In this document: piece by piece, positions 44,701 to 55,517 of the stretch
Layout: each line of letters starts with the position of its first letter
Position numbering within the stretch: the first letter of the stretch is position 1
Origin: Georgenia soli
GTDB lineage: Bacteria; Actinomycetota; Actinomycetes; Actinomycetales; Actinomycetaceae
Assembly: GCF_002563695.1 (NCBI RefSeq)
Contig: NZ_PDJI01000004.1
Location: forward strand, 2,914,001-2,978,000
Direction of reading: 5' to 3'
DNA: 64,000 nucleotides
Notes under the pieces: model-generated
Told to the model about the DNA's origin: nothing
Database searches by the model: none
What the model saw: only the letters and a program-made list of their open reading frames with translations
Translations under genes and position numbers: made by a program

Positions 44701-44780
44701 CGACGGCGGAGCCCGGCACGACGGCGGAGCGCGGCAGGGCGGCGGAGCCCGGCATGGCGGGCCGGGCGGGCCCGGCATGA
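44697..44780 (+). CDS. Possible 27-aa repeat peptide bridging glmS and acpS
   Basis: A 27-codon frame starts with GTG overlapping the glmS stop (GTGA) and ends with TGA overlapping the acpS ATG (ATGA). It encodes three near-identical hexapeptides ([18 protein letters not shown]) from an 18-bp tandem repeat. Whether it is a real peptide or a coupling device that carries ribosomes from glmS to acpS is open; the exact 4-base overlap at both ends is the only positive sign. Confidence 0.35.
   Translation: MTTAEPGTTAERGRAAEPGMAGRAGPA
44701..44754 (+). repeat. Three tandem 18-bp repeats between glmS and acpS
   Basis: Copies at 44701-44718, 44719-44736 and 44737-44754 share the core CGGCGGAGCxCGGCA. 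Copy 2 differs from copy 1 by one base and copy 3 by two. They fill most of the 76-bp glmS-acpS gap. Confidence 0.85.
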
Positions 44781-45127
44781 TCGTCTCCGTGGGGATCGAC
44801 GTCTGCGACGTCGAGCGGTTCGTCGCCGAGCTCGAGCGCGTCCCGCGGCTGCGCGACAAGATCTTCACCGCCGAGGAGCGCGACCTGCCGGACGCCTCCC
44901 TCGCGGCCCGTTTCGCGGCCAAGGAGGCCATCGCCAAGGCCCTCGGCGCGCCCGCCGGCATGCGGTGGCACGACTGCACCGTGCACCGCATCGACGGCGG
45001 CGCGCCCGTCGTCGAGCTCCGCGGCACCGTGGCGGCACGCGCCGCGGAGCTGGGCATCACCCGCTGGCACCTGTCGATCTCGCACGACGCCGGCATCGCG
45101 TCGGCGATGGTGGTCGCCGAGTCCTGA
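44777..45127 (+). CDS. acpS: Holo-[acyl-carrier-protein] synthase
   Basis: Transfers the 4'-phosphopantetheine arm of CoA to acyl carrier protein. The 116-aa protein shows [11 protein letters not shown] with metal ligand Asp8, [13 protein letters not shown] with the second acidic ligand, and WHLSISHD near the end. No clear ribosome-binding site precedes the ATG; translation is probably coupled through the overlapping upstream frame. CoaA, which supplies CoA, is encoded close by. Confidence 0.93.
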   Translation: MIVSVGIDVCDVERFVAELERVPRLRDKIFTAEERDLPDASLAARFAAKEAIAKALGAPAGMRWHDCTVHRIDGGAPVVELRGTVAARAAELGITRWHLSISHDAGIASAMVVAES

Positions 45128-45198
45128 GCGCGGCCGGGCGACGCCCCGCGCGAGCGGGTCCCAGGACGCCGCCGGCCGCACGGGGCACGATGGGGCCC

Positions 45199-46776
45199 AT
45201 GATCCGAGCCCACAGCGCAGCGGCCGTGCGGGCCGCGGAGGAACCGCTCCTGGCCGCCGGCGAGCCGCTCATGGCGTCCGCCGCCTTCGCCCTCGCCACC
45301 CACGTCGTCGCGGAGCTGCGCGCCCGCGGCCGGGTCGCCGGGTCCGTGGTGCTGCTGCTCGTCGGCGGCGGCAACAACGGCGGGGACGCCCTGTTCGCCG
45401 GCACGCATCTGGTGCGGCGTGGCTGCCAGGTGCACGCCGCGCTGGTCTCCGACGGCGTCCACGAGGGGGGTCTCGCGGCCGCCCGCGCCGCCGGGGTGCG
45501 CGTCCACCGCGTCCTCGACGCCGCCGACCCGGCCGCCGCCGTCGTCGACCTCGCCCGCCGCTGCGGGGTGTGGGTGGACGCGGTGACCGGCATCGGTGCC
45601 CGGGGTCCGCTGCGCGGGCCGGCCGCCCCGGTGGTCGCCGCGCTCGCCGCCGAGCGGTCGGCGTGGCCCCAGGAGCCCGTGGTCGTGGCGGTGGACGTCC
45701 CCAGCGGGATCGGCGTCGACGACGGCACCGTGGAGGGCCCCGTGCTGCCCGCCGACGTCACGGTCACCATGGGCACCGCCAAGCCCGGGCTGCTCCTGCC
45801 GCCCGCCGCCGGCCTGGCGGGCCGCGTCGAGGTGGTCGCGCTCGGTCTCGACGGCACCCTCGCGGCCGAGCCGCCCGCCGCGTGCTCCCTCACCGCCGCG
45901 GACGTGGCCGACCTGTGGCCCGTGCCCGGCCCCGACGACCACAAGTACACGCGCGGCGTGCTGGGCATCGCGGCCGGGTCGCAGACGTACCCGGGGGCCG
46001 CCGCGCTCGCCACCGCCGGCGCCCTGCGCACCGGCCTGGGCATGGTCCGCTACCTCGGCCCGGAGGTGCCTGCCGACCTCGTGCGCACTCTCCATCCCGA
46101 GGTGGTCACCGTTCCGGGGCGCGTCCAGGCCTGGGTGCTCGGCTCGGGCGTCGACCCGGCCGACGCCGCCCGCACCGCCGAGCTCCACGAGCACCTCTCG
46201 GCGGCGCTGGCCGCGCGCCTGCCGGTGGTCCTGGACGCGGGCGCGCTGACGCTGCTGCAGGAGGACACGCGCCTGCCCGACCTGCCGGCCACCGCCGTCC
46301 TCACCCCGCACGCCGGCGAGCTCGCCCAGCTGCTCACCGCGTGCGGGGAGGAAACCGCGCGGGAGGACGTCACCGCCGCCCCGGCCCGGCACGCCCGGCT
46401 CGCCGCCGAGATCACCGGAGCGACCGTGCTGCTCAAGGGCCCGACCACCGTGGTCGCCGCTCCCGCCGGGCCCCTGTTCGCCCAGCAGGACGCCACGCCC
46501 TGGCTGGCCACCGCCGGCGCGGGGGACGTGCTCGCCGGCGTCCTCGGCGCGCTGCTGGCCGGCTACGGCGACCTGATCGCCTCCGGCACGCACGACGGGG
46601 CCCACCTGCCCGCGTCCCTCTCGGCGGCGGCCGCGCTGGTGCACGGGCGGGCCGCCCGGATCGCCGCCGGCCTGCCGCCCGGACCGGGGGAGGGGCGGGC
46701 GCGGACGGGCGTCCCGATCACCGCCGGCGACGTGGCGGCGGCCGTCCCGGCGGCGCTGCGCACGGTCCTCGGCTGA
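45199..46776 (+). CDS. nnr: Bifunctional NAD(P)H-hydrate epimerase/dehydratase
   Basis: Repairs damaged NAD(P)HX. The 525-aa fusion has an N-terminal epimerase domain with GGGNNGGD (residues 56-63) and the Asp-containing [12 protein letters not shown]. The C-terminal ribokinase-like ADP/ATP-dependent dehydratase carries [23 protein letters not shown] and [21 protein letters not shown]. An ATG at 45190 is an equally possible start adding three residues. It lies upstream of alr, as in many actinobacteria. Confidence 0.94.
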   Translation: MIRAHSAAAVRAAEEPLLAAGEPLMASAAFALATHVVAELRARGRVAGSVVLLLVGGGNNGGDALFAGTHLVRRGCQVHAALVSDGVHEGGLAAARAAGVRVHRVLDAADPAAAVVDLARRCGVWVDAVTGIGARGPLRGPAAPVVAALAAERSAWPQEPVVVAVDVPSGIGVDDGTVEGPVLPADVTVTMGTAKPGLLLPPAAGLAGRVEVVALGLDGTLAAEPPAACSLTAADVADLWPVPGPDDHKYTRGVLGIAAGSQTYPGAAALATAGALRTGLGMVRYLGPEVPADLVRTLHPEVVTVPGRVQAWVLGSGVDPADAARTAELHEHLSAALAARLPVVLDAGALTLLQEDTRLPDLPATAVLTPHAGELAQLLTACGEETAREDVTAAPARHARLAAEITGATVLLKGPTTVVAAPAGPLFAQQDATPWLATAGAGDVLAGVLGALLAGYGDLIASGTHDGAHLPASLSAAAALVHGRAARIAAGLPPGPGEGRARTGVPITAGDVAAAVPAALRTVLG

Positions 46777-46797
46777 GGGGGTGGGAGACTGGGGCGC

Positions 46798-48012
46798 GTG
46801 AGTTCTCCCGTCCGCACGACCCCGACCGACCTGGCGGCAGCCGCCGTGGCACACCCCGCCCGCGCCGTCGTCGACCTCTCGGCGGTCCGCCACAACGTCG
46901 GCGTGCTGGCCCAGGCGGCACCGACGGCGCAGGTCATGGCCGTCGCGAAGGCCGACGCGTACGGGCACGGCCTCCTGCCCGTGGCCCGCGCCGCGCTCGC
47001 GGGCGGGGCCACCTGGCTCGGGGTCGCCCAGCTGCCCGAGGCGCTCGAGCTGCGCGCCGGCCTGGACGCGGCCGCCGGCCCGGCGGGCCCGCGCCCGCGC
47101 ATCCTCACCTGGATCTTCGCCCCCGGCGCCCCGCTCGGGCGCGCCCTCGAGGCCGACCTGGACGTCTCCGCCTCCGCGCCGTGGGCGGTCGAGGAGATCG
47201 CCGCGGCGGCCCGCGCCACCGGCCGCACCGCCCGGGTCCACCTCAAGGTCGACACCGGCATGGGCCGCGGCGGCGCCCGCCCCGAGGCCTTCGGCGACCT
47301 GCTCCACGCCGCCCTGCGCGCCCGGTCCGAGGGCACGGTCGACGTCGTCGGGATCTGGTCCCACCTCGCCTGCGCCGACGAGGTCGACAACCCCGTCACG
47401 GCACGGCAGACCGCCGTCTTCACCGCCGCCCTCGACCAGGCCGCGCGGGCGGGCGTGCGCCCCGAGGTCCGCCACCTCGCGGCCTCCTCGGGGACCCTGT
47501 TCCACCCCGCCACCCACTTCGACCTCGTCCGCCCCGGGATCGCCGTCTACGGCCTCACCCCGGCGCCCGACGTCGCCGGCTCCGCCGCGCTCGGGCTGCG
47601 GCCCGCGATGCGGCTGGAGGCCCGGCTCACCGTGGTCAAGCCCGTCCCGGCCGGGACCCCGCTGTCCTACGGGCACACCGCCCGGACGAGCACGGACACC
47701 CACGTCGCCGTCGTCCCCCTCGGCTACGGTGACGGGATCCCACGGGCCGCGTCGAACCGCGGCCCGATCACCGTGGCCGGGCGCCGGCTGCACGTCGCGG
47801 GCCGCGTCTGCATGGACCAGCTCGTCGTCGACCTCGGCCCCGAGGGGGCCGACGTGCGCGAGGGCGACACGGCCGTCCTCTTCGGGGAGGGCGACGACGT
47901 CCCCTCCGCGGACGAGTGGGCCGAGGCCAGCGGCACCATCAACTACGAGATCGTCACCCGGCTCGGTGCCCGGGTGCCGCGCCTGCACGTCGACCCGGAG
48001 GCACGCCCGTGA
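46798..48012 (+). CDS. alr: Alanine racemase
   Basis: A PLP enzyme making D-alanine for peptidoglycan. The 404-aa protein has the PLP lysine K51 in [24 protein letters not shown], and the C-terminal domain with SYGHTARTS and GRVCMDQ near the catalytic Tyr/Cys positions. The GTG at 46798 follows a GAGACT hexamer by 7 nt, a weaker leaderless promoter candidate. The stop overlaps tsaE (GTGA). Confidence 0.95.
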   Translation: MSSPVRTTPTDLAAAAVAHPARAVVDLSAVRHNVGVLAQAAPTAQVMAVAKADAYGHGLLPVARAALAGGATWLGVAQLPEALELRAGLDAAAGPAGPRPRILTWIFAPGAPLGRALEADLDVSASAPWAVEEIAAAARATGRTARVHLKVDTGMGRGGARPEAFGDLLHAALRARSEGTVDVVGIWSHLACADEVDNPVTARQTAVFTAALDQAARAGVRPEVRHLAASSGTLFHPATHFDLVRPGIAVYGLTPAPDVAGSAALGLRPAMRLEARLTVVKPVPAGTPLSYGHTARTSTDTHVAVVPLGYGDGIPRAASNRGPITVAGRRLHVAGRVCMDQLVVDLGPEGADVREGDTAVLFGEGDDVPSADEWAEASGTINYEIVTRLGARVPRLHVDPEARP

Positions 48013-48542
48013 CGTACACGCTGACCCTCGCCGACCCCGACGCCACCCGCGACCTCGGGCGGCGCCTCGCGGCCTTGCTGCGGGCGGGGGACCTCGTCCT
48101 CCTCTCGGGCGACCTCGGGGCCGGCAAGACCACGCTCACCCAGGGCATCGGCGACGGGCTCGGGGTCCGCGGCCAGGTGGCCTCCCCGACCTTCATCATC
48201 GCCCGCGTGCACCCGTCGCTGGGCGCCGGCCCGGACCTGGTGCACGTGGACGCCTACCGGCTGGGCTCGCTCGACGAGGTGGACGCCCTCGACCTCGACA
48301 CGTCCCTGGAGGACTCCGTCACCGTGGTCGAGTGGGGGGAGGGCAAGGTCGAGGCGCTCTCCGCCGACCGGCTGGAGATCCACGTGCGGCGCCCGCGCGG
48401 CTCCGACGGCGCACCCGACGCGGCCTCCCCCCTGCTGGAGGAGCTCGGCGCGCCGGCCGCCCGCGAGGTGGAGGTCCGGCCCGTCGGGCAGCGCTGGGCG
48501 GGGATCGACCTCACCGCCGCGCTGAGCACCGGACGGCCGTGA
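48009..48542 (+). CDS. tsaE: tRNA t6A biosynthesis ATPase TsaE
   Basis: The P-loop ATPase partner of TsaB-TsaD in making threonylcarbamoyl-adenosine at position 37 of ANN-decoding tRNAs. The 177-aa protein has [15 protein letters not shown] (P-loop residues 34-42), [10 protein letters not shown] and HVDAYRL. The C-terminal 30 residues are extra relative to the usual 150 aa. GTG start overlaps the alr stop. The order alr-tsaE-tsaB-rimI-tsaD is typical, but tsaD is 11 kb away here. Confidence 0.92.
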   Translation: MTYTLTLADPDATRDLGRRLAALLRAGDLVLLSGDLGAGKTTLTQGIGDGLGVRGQVASPTFIIARVHPSLGAGPDLVHVDAYRLGSLDEVDALDLDTSLEDSVTVVEWGEGKVEALSADRLEIHVRRPRGSDGAPDAASPLLEELGAPAAREVEVRPVGQRWAGIDLTAALSTGRP

Positions 48543-49366
48543 GCCTCCCGCGGCGCACCGTGCGGGGCGCGCTGACCGCGCTGCTCGTGGTGCTCCTCGC
48601 CGTCGTCCTCTCCCCGGGGGCCGCGGCGACCCCCGAGCCCGGTCCGGCGGCGCAGACACCGCCGGTGGCCGAGGGCGTGCCGGACCAGGTCGCCCAGTGG
48701 TTCCGCTCCAAGGCCGGCGACGTGATCGCCACCCAGGGCGGCGCGGAGCTCGACCTCGGCGCCGAGCAGCGCGCCGCCGTCCAGCTCGGGCTCGTGCGCA
48801 CCGTCACCACCTGGTCCGCCGGCTTCCGCTCCCCGGGCGGCGACCCCCAGCCGCCCCTGGAGACGACGTCGCGATGGGTCAGCCCGATCGACCTGGACGG
48901 GCAGGGGGTCGGGGTCCTGGTGGCTGGCCTCGACGGCACCGGCACCGTCGTGGCCGAGCAGCTGCGCCACAGCCCGGACCTCGCGGACGCGTTGCTCGAG
49001 CTCGCGCCGGAACGCCCCGCCATCCACGACGTGCCCCTCGACGCGTGGTTCACGGTCGCCGACGGCGACGTCCTGCCGCTCGACGACGCCGCGCACGCCG
49101 CCCTCGCCGGGGCCGTCCCGCTCGAGGTCTACCGCTCCTTCGTCCAGGAGCGCTACGCGGTGTCGAACCCGAACCAGCCCGGCTCGGCCGTGCCCGACGA
49201 GCACTCCTGGGCGCCGGCGGTCTGGGTGGCCGCCGCCCTGCTGCTGCTCCTCGGCTGGGCCGGGGTCGTCGTGTGGCTGCGCCGGGAGAACGAGGCCGCC
49301 GACGTCCGCGAGCACCGCCCGCCCCGCCCGCGAAGCCTGCCGCGTTCCCGGCCCGGGCGACGCTGA
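48539..49366 (+). CDS. Secreted, membrane-anchored protein of unknown function
   Basis: A 275-aa protein translationally coupled to tsaE (GTGA overlap). It has an N-terminal signal peptide (residues 5-30, ending SPGAAATPEPG), an extracellular mixed domain of about 180 residues without cysteines (motifs WVSPIDLDGQGVGVLVAGLDG, AWFTVADGDVLPLDD), a C-terminal membrane segment (VWVAAALLLLLGWAGVVVWL) and a basic cytoplasmic tail. No family was recognised. Its place inside the t6A cluster is curious; translational coupling rather than function may explain it. Confidence 0.7.
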   Translation: MSLPRRTVRGALTALLVVLLAVVLSPGAAATPEPGPAAQTPPVAEGVPDQVAQWFRSKAGDVIATQGGAELDLGAEQRAAVQLGLVRTVTTWSAGFRSPGGDPQPPLETTSRWVSPIDLDGQGVGVLVAGLDGTGTVVAEQLRHSPDLADALLELAPERPAIHDVPLDAWFTVADGDVLPLDDAAHAALAGAVPLEVYRSFVQERYAVSNPNQPGSAVPDEHSWAPAVWVAAALLLLLGWAGVVVWLRRENEAADVREHRPPRPRSLPRSRPGRR

Positions 49367-49409
49367 CCGGTTGCCGACGCCGCTGAGCGGACGCGGCGCC
49401 GAGGCGCAC

Positions 49410-49421
49410 TACCCTGGACCG
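49410..49421 (+). promoter_or_regulatory. Leaderless -10 box of tsaB
   Basis: TACCCT at 49410-49415 lies 6 nt before the GTG start at 49422; no ribosome-binding site is seen. Confidence 0.55.
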
Positions 49422-50129
49422 GTGCGCATCCTGAGCCTGGACACCTCCGGCGGCAGCTCCGTCGCCCTCGTCGAGACCGGCCCCGGCGGCGTCAGCGTGC
49501 TCGACCGGGCGGAGGGGGCCGACCCGCGCCGCCACGCCGAGAGCCTCGCCCCGCTCATCGCCGGTGTCCTCGACGGTGCGCCGGACCCCGTCGCCGTCGC
49601 CGTCGGCACGGGCCCGGCGCCCTTCACCGGTCTGCGCGCCGGGCTGGTGACGGCGCACGTCTTCGCCCGCGGCCGCGGGCTGGAGGTGCTGGGCGTGTGC
49701 TCCCTCGACGTCCTGGCCCGCCAGGCGCTCGACGTGCTCGGCCCGCGGGACGGCACCGCCGAGGTGCTGGTGGTCACCGACGCGCGCCGCAAGGAGGTCT
49801 ACTGGGCCCGGTACCGGGCCGAGGGTCTCGACGACGTCGCCCGGCTCGCGGGGCCCGAGGTCGCCGCCCCGGCCGTGGTGGCCGAGGCGCACGCGGCCGC
49901 GCTCGCCGAGGGCCTCGCCGTCGCCGGTGCGGGGACGGTCCTCTACCCCGAGCTGCTGCCGGGCACGCCCGGGCTGCCGGTCGCCGTGGACCCGGCCGTG
50001 CTGGCCCGGATCGCCGCTGCCCGGCTCGCTGCCCGCGAGGCCGGCCGGGACGTCGAGCTCGGGACCGAGCCGCGATACCTGCGCCGGCCCGACGTGCACC
50101 CGGCCGCGGCGCCCAAACGGGCGTCCTGA
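49422..50129 (+). CDS. tsaB: tRNA t6A biosynthesis protein TsaB
   Basis: A non-catalytic ASKHA-fold partner that activates TsaD. The 235-aa protein starts MRILSLDTSGGSS and has VAVGTGPAPFTGLRAGL, typical of TsaB/YeaZ. The GTG at 49422 is chosen because it follows a -10 box by 6 nt and matches homologous N-termini; an upstream GTG frame start adds 17 unconserved residues. rimI follows 5 bp downstream. Confidence 0.92.
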   Translation: MRILSLDTSGGSSVALVETGPGGVSVLDRAEGADPRRHAESLAPLIAGVLDGAPDPVAVAVGTGPAPFTGLRAGLVTAHVFARGRGLEVLGVCSLDVLARQALDVLGPRDGTAEVLVVTDARRKEVYWARYRAEGLDDVARLAGPEVAAPAVVAEAHAAALAEGLAVAGAGTVLYPELLPGTPGLPVAVDPAVLARIAAARLAAREAGRDVELGTEPRYLRRPDVHPAAAPKRAS

Positions 50130-50134
50130 CCCGG

Positions 50135-50635
50135 ATGGACGTGCGGCTGCGCCCCCTGCGCCTGGACGACCTCGACCGCGTCATGGAGCTGGAGGACCAG
50201 CTCTTCGGACCGGGCGCCTGGAGCCGCGGCGCGTACGTCGAGGAGCTCACCACGGCCCCGGGACGTACCTACGTGGCCGCCGTCGTCGGCACTGAGGAGC
50301 GGGAGCGGCTGGTCGGCTACGCGGGCCTGGCGGCCGCGGACGAGGCACAGGTCATGACCGTCGGCGTGGACGCGGCCTACCGCCGGCGCGGCATCGGCGC
50401 CCGGCTCGTCGACTCCCTCCTCGCGGCGGCACGCGAGCACGGGGCCCGCACCGTGCTGCTCGAGGTGCGAGCGAGCGACGAGGGGGCGCAACGGCTGTAC
50501 CGCCGGGCGGGGTTCGAGCCGGTCGGACGCCGGCGCCACTACTACCAGGCGGAGCGCGAGGACGCCGTCGTCATGCGGGCCCGGCTGACACCCTCGCCCG
50601 GACCGGTCGGGACGGAAGGAGCAGGGCGTGCGTGA
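50135..50635 (+). CDS. rimI: Ribosomal-protein-alanine N-acetyltransferase
   Basis: A 166-aa GNAT acetyltransferase, by homology and context RimI, which acetylates the N-terminus of S18. The acetyl-CoA loop is RRRGIGA within VDAAYRRRGIGARLVDSLL; LEVRASDEGAQRLYRRAGFEPVGRRRHYY is the usual C-terminal signature. It sits 5 bp after tsaB and overlaps the next gene by 8 bp. Confidence 0.9.
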   Translation: MDVRLRPLRLDDLDRVMELEDQLFGPGAWSRGAYVEELTTAPGRTYVAAVVGTEERERLVGYAGLAAADEAQVMTVGVDAAYRRRGIGARLVDSLLAAAREHGARTVLLEVRASDEGAQRLYRRAGFEPVGRRRHYYQAEREDAVVMRARLTPSPGPVGTEGAGRA

Positions 50636-51488
50636 GCAGGTGCTGGTGACGGCGGAGGAGCTCGCCCAGGAGCTCGCCTCGGCGCGGCCGCCCGCCGTGC
50701 TCGACGTGCGGTGGTCGCTCGCCCGGCCCGACGGGCGCGCGGACTTCCGTGCCGGCCACGTCCCCGGTGCGGTGTTCGTGGACCTCGAGACCGAGCTGGC
50801 CGCCCCGCCCAGCGCGGCAGCCGGCCGCCACCCGCTCCCCGACCCCGCGGACCTGCAGGCCGCGGCCCGGCGCTGGGGGCTGCGCCGGGGGAGCCGCGTC
50901 GTCGTCTACGACGACGTCGGCGGCACCTCCGCCGCCCGCGCCTGGTGGCTGCTGCGCTGGGCCGGCCTGGAGGACGTGCGCATCCTCGACGGTGCCCTCG
51001 CCGCCTGGACCCGGGCGGGCGGGGCGCTGGAGAGCGGCGACGTCGTGCCCTCGGCGGGCGACGTCGTGCTCCCGCTGGCCGCGGGCACCGCCGGCCCCGG
51101 CATGCCCACCACGGACGCCGACGGCGCGGCCGCCTGGCCGGGCCACGGCCTCCTCCTCGACGCCCGGGCGCCGGAGCGTTACCGCGGCGAGGTCGAGCCG
51201 GTCGACCCGCGCGCCGGTCACGTCCCCGGCGCCCGCAGCGCCCCGACGACGGCGAACCTGGGGGAGGACGGGACGTTCCTGCCGGAGGGCGAGCTGCGCC
51301 GTCGCCTCGCGGAGGTGGGCGCTGACGAGGGGGCCGCCGTCGCCGTCTACTGCGGCTCCGGTGTCACCGCCGCGCACGCGGTCGCGGCCCTGGCCAGCAT
51401 CGGCGTCGACGCCGCCCTGTACCCGGGCTCGTGGTCCCAGTGGTCCGCGGACCCCGCACGACCCGCTGCGACGGGTGCCCGGCCCTGA
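50628..51488 (+). CDS. Sulfurtransferase with two rhodanese domains
   Basis: A 286-aa tandem rhodanese protein. The inactive N-terminal domain has LDVRWSLARPDGRADFRAGHVPGAVFVDL. The C-terminal domain carries the catalytic Cys242 in YCGSGVTAAH, the loop type of 3-mercaptopyruvate or thiosulfate sulfurtransferases. The donor cannot be decided. GTG at 50628 has GGAAGGAGC upstream and overlaps the rimI stop by 8 bp, so it is co-translated. Confidence 0.88.
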   Translation: MREQVLVTAEELAQELASARPPAVLDVRWSLARPDGRADFRAGHVPGAVFVDLETELAAPPSAAAGRHPLPDPADLQAAARRWGLRRGSRVVVYDDVGGTSAARAWWLLRWAGLEDVRILDGALAAWTRAGGALESGDVVPSAGDVVLPLAAGTAGPGMPTTDADGAAAWPGHGLLLDARAPERYRGEVEPVDPRAGHVPGARSAPTTANLGEDGTFLPEGELRRRLAEVGADEGAAVAVYCGSGVTAAHAVAALASIGVDAALYPGSWSQWSADPARPAATGARP

Positions 51489-51732
51489 CGGTGGATGACG
51501 GTGCTCGACGCGTCTCTCCGGGCTCCGCGACCGCCGCGCCCGACCGTGCCCGACGGGAGGTGAGTGGCTTTTCTGAACTCCCGAAGAGGCCGTCCCGTTC
51601 CCGCCGCGGCGTGTGAGGTCAGCCACACGACATGGAACTGACACCCCGTCATTTCGGCCGGTCGGCCCCCCCTCGGTCGCCGTCGGCCTCCCCGCGGGAC
51701 GGGCCGTGGCCGGACTGTGACCCAGCACTCGG

Positions 51733-51746
51733 TACCATCAGGACTC
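51733..51746 (+). promoter_or_regulatory. Possible leaderless -10 of the sdh operon
   Basis: TACCAT at 51733-51738 lies 8 nt before the sdhC ATG at 51747, which has no ribosome-binding site. The rest of the 258-bp gap after the sulfurtransferase shows no gene. Confidence 0.45.
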
Positions 51747-52442
51747 ATGGTCACGTCCACAGTGCCGACGACGCCGCGCCGAGCCAGATACACCACCGTC
51801 GCCCTGAAGTGGGCGATGGCGATCTCCGGCATCCTCTTCGTCCTCTTCGTCCTTCTCCACATGTACGGCAACCTCAAGGCCTTCTCCGGCCAGGAGGCCT
51901 TCGACGGCTACGCCGCCAGCCTGCGCACCCTGCTGTACCCGTACCTCCCCCACGAGGGCTTCCTGTGGATCCAGCGCGTGGTGCTGCTGGTTGCCGTCGT
52001 GGTGCACGCCGGGGCGGCCATCGCGCTCTGGCGCCGGGCCCGCACCGCACGGCCGCAGCGGTACGTCGTCACCAGGCGCACGGCGCAGACCTACTCGGCG
52101 CGCACCGTGCGCTGGGGCGGTCTCATCCTGCTCGCCTTCATCATCTTCCACCTGCTGCAGTTCACGACCCTGACGATCAACGTCGGCGGTGAGTTCGACA
52201 GCCCGTACGAACGGCTCGTGGCCGCGTTCTCGCACTGGTGGCTGTACCTCGTCTACCTGGTCGCGATCGTCATGCTCACCATGCACGTGCGCCACGGCGT
52301 GTGGAGCGCCCTGCAGACGCTGGGCGCCTCGGACCGCAGCCGCCAGCGGGCGATCAACCTTCTCGCGTACGTCGTCGCGGCGGCCCTGCTGATCGGGTTC
52401 ATGCTCCCGCCCACCGCCATCCTGCTCGGCTTCGTGAACTGA
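51747..52442 (+). CDS. sdhC: Succinate dehydrogenase cytochrome b subunit
   Basis: A 231-aa membrane anchor with five hydrophobic segments of the b558 type found in three-subunit succinate:quinone oxidoreductases. Candidate heme ligands are the His residues in [24 protein letters not shown] and TMHVRHG. It holds both hemes alone, so no sdhD is needed or present. The ATG at 51747 is chosen because the N-terminus then matches the family; an ORF start 30 bp upstream is not supported. Confidence 0.93.
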   Translation: MVTSTVPTTPRRARYTTVALKWAMAISGILFVLFVLLHMYGNLKAFSGQEAFDGYAASLRTLLYPYLPHEGFLWIQRVVLLVAVVVHAGAAIALWRRARTARPQRYVVTRRTAQTYSARTVRWGGLILLAFIIFHLLQFTTLTINVGGEFDSPYERLVAAFSHWWLYLVYLVAIVMLTMHVRHGVWSALQTLGASDRSRQRAINLLAYVVAAALLIGFMLPPTAILLGFVN

Positions 52443-52456
52443 GGACTGAACTACTG

Positions 52457-54438
<1,982 letters not shown>

Positions 54439-54442
<4 letters not shown>

Positions 54443-55182
54443 AGATCACCCTCAAAGTCATGCGCCAGGCCGGCCCGCACGCCGAGCCGCGCCTGGTGGC
54501 CTACGAGCTTCTGGGTGTCACGGAGGACATGTCGTTCCTCGAGATGCTCGACGTCCTCAACGAGGAGCTCACCGCCCGCGGCGAGGACCCGGTGGCGTTC
54601 GACTCCGACTGCCGCGAGGGCATCTGCGGCATGTGCGGCATCATGATCAACGGCCAGGCCCACGGTCCGGAGCGCACCACCACGTGCCAGCTGCACATGC
54701 GCTCCTTCAAGGACGGCGACACGATCACCCTCGAGCCGTGGCGCGCCAGCGCGTTCCCGGTCATCAAGGACCTCGTCGTGGACCGCTCGGCCTTCGACCG
54801 CATCATCCAGGCCGGCGGCTACATCTCCGTCAACACCGGCGCGGCCCCGGACGCCCACGCCACCCCGGTGCCCAAGGAGAACGCGGACCGCGCCTTCGAG
54901 GCCGCCGCCTGCATCGGCTGCGGCGCCTGCGTGGCCGCGTGCCCGAACGCCTCCTCGATGCTGTTCACCGCCGCGAAGGTCACCCACCTCGGCCTGCTGC
55001 CTCAGGGCCAGCCGGAGCGTGAGGCCCGCGTGGTCAACATGCTGCAGCAGCAGGACGCCGAGGGCTTCGGCGGGTGCACGAACATCGGCGAGTGCGCCGC
55101 GGTGTGCCCGAAGGAGATCCCGCTCGACGTCATCAGCACCCTCAACGCCGACCTCGGCCACGCGCTCGTGCGCAACAAGTAG
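54439..55182 (+). CDS. sdhB: Succinate dehydrogenase iron-sulfur subunit
   Basis: A 247-aa subunit relaying electrons from FAD to quinone. It contains a 2Fe-2S site (C58, C63, C66, C83), a 4Fe-4S motif [12 protein letters not shown] and a further Cys cluster [15 protein letters not shown] start overlaps the sdhA stop. A terminator hairpin 70 bp downstream closes the sdhCAB operon. Confidence 0.96.
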
Positions 55183-55252
55183 CACCGGCCCCGCGTGCGG
55201 CGCCCCGCCGCCCCGCGTGGCAGCCGCCCCCGCGGGAGATCCGCCCGCGAGT

Positions 55253-55282
55253 CAGGCCCCCGGTCCTCGGACCGGGGGCCTG
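55253..55282 (+). terminator. Terminator of the sdh operon
   Basis: A perfect 14-bp stem (55253-55266 with 55269-55282) with a minimal loop, 70 nt after sdhB. The remaining non-coding stretch to 55517 holds only a weak promoter for the next operon. Confidence 0.75.
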
Positions 55283-55467
55283 CGCCGTCTCAGGGCCTGG
55301 TACCTGGGTGCCCCTCCGCAGGCGCGCCCAGCGGTCGGGGGGCGGCGGCCGTCGCGTACCGCACGTGCTCGGGCGAGGGCGCCCGGGCCGCGTGCACGAG
55401 CCCCGCGCGCCGTCTCACGGCGTGGTACCCGCGCCGGCCCACGTGGGCGCGCGTCCGTCGTCGGGGT

Positions 55468-55497
55468 TAGGTTGAGGAACGGCGGGGCGTCCGCCGT
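55468..55497 (+). promoter_or_regulatory. Candidate -10 and leader hairpin of the peptide ABC operon
   Basis: TAGGTT (55468-55473) is a plausible -10. It is followed by a small perfect hairpin ACGGCGG/CCGCCGT (55479-55485 with 55491-55497) in the short leader, then a GAGAGGAAC ribosome-binding site. Confidence 0.45.
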
Positions 55498-55517
55498 CGT
55501 GAGAGGAACTTCGATCG

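Noticed and set aside
41650..47988. A minus-strand open frame of more than 2100 codons
   Set aside because: Only its 3' end (coaA, 41650-42612) is a real gene; the rest is antisense to glmS, acpS, nnr and alr and is kept open by codon bias in GC-rich DNA.
51489..51746. A missing or broken sdhD near the sdh operon
   Set aside because: sdhC is a complete b558-type anchor with five membrane segments, so the three-subunit enzyme is intact.
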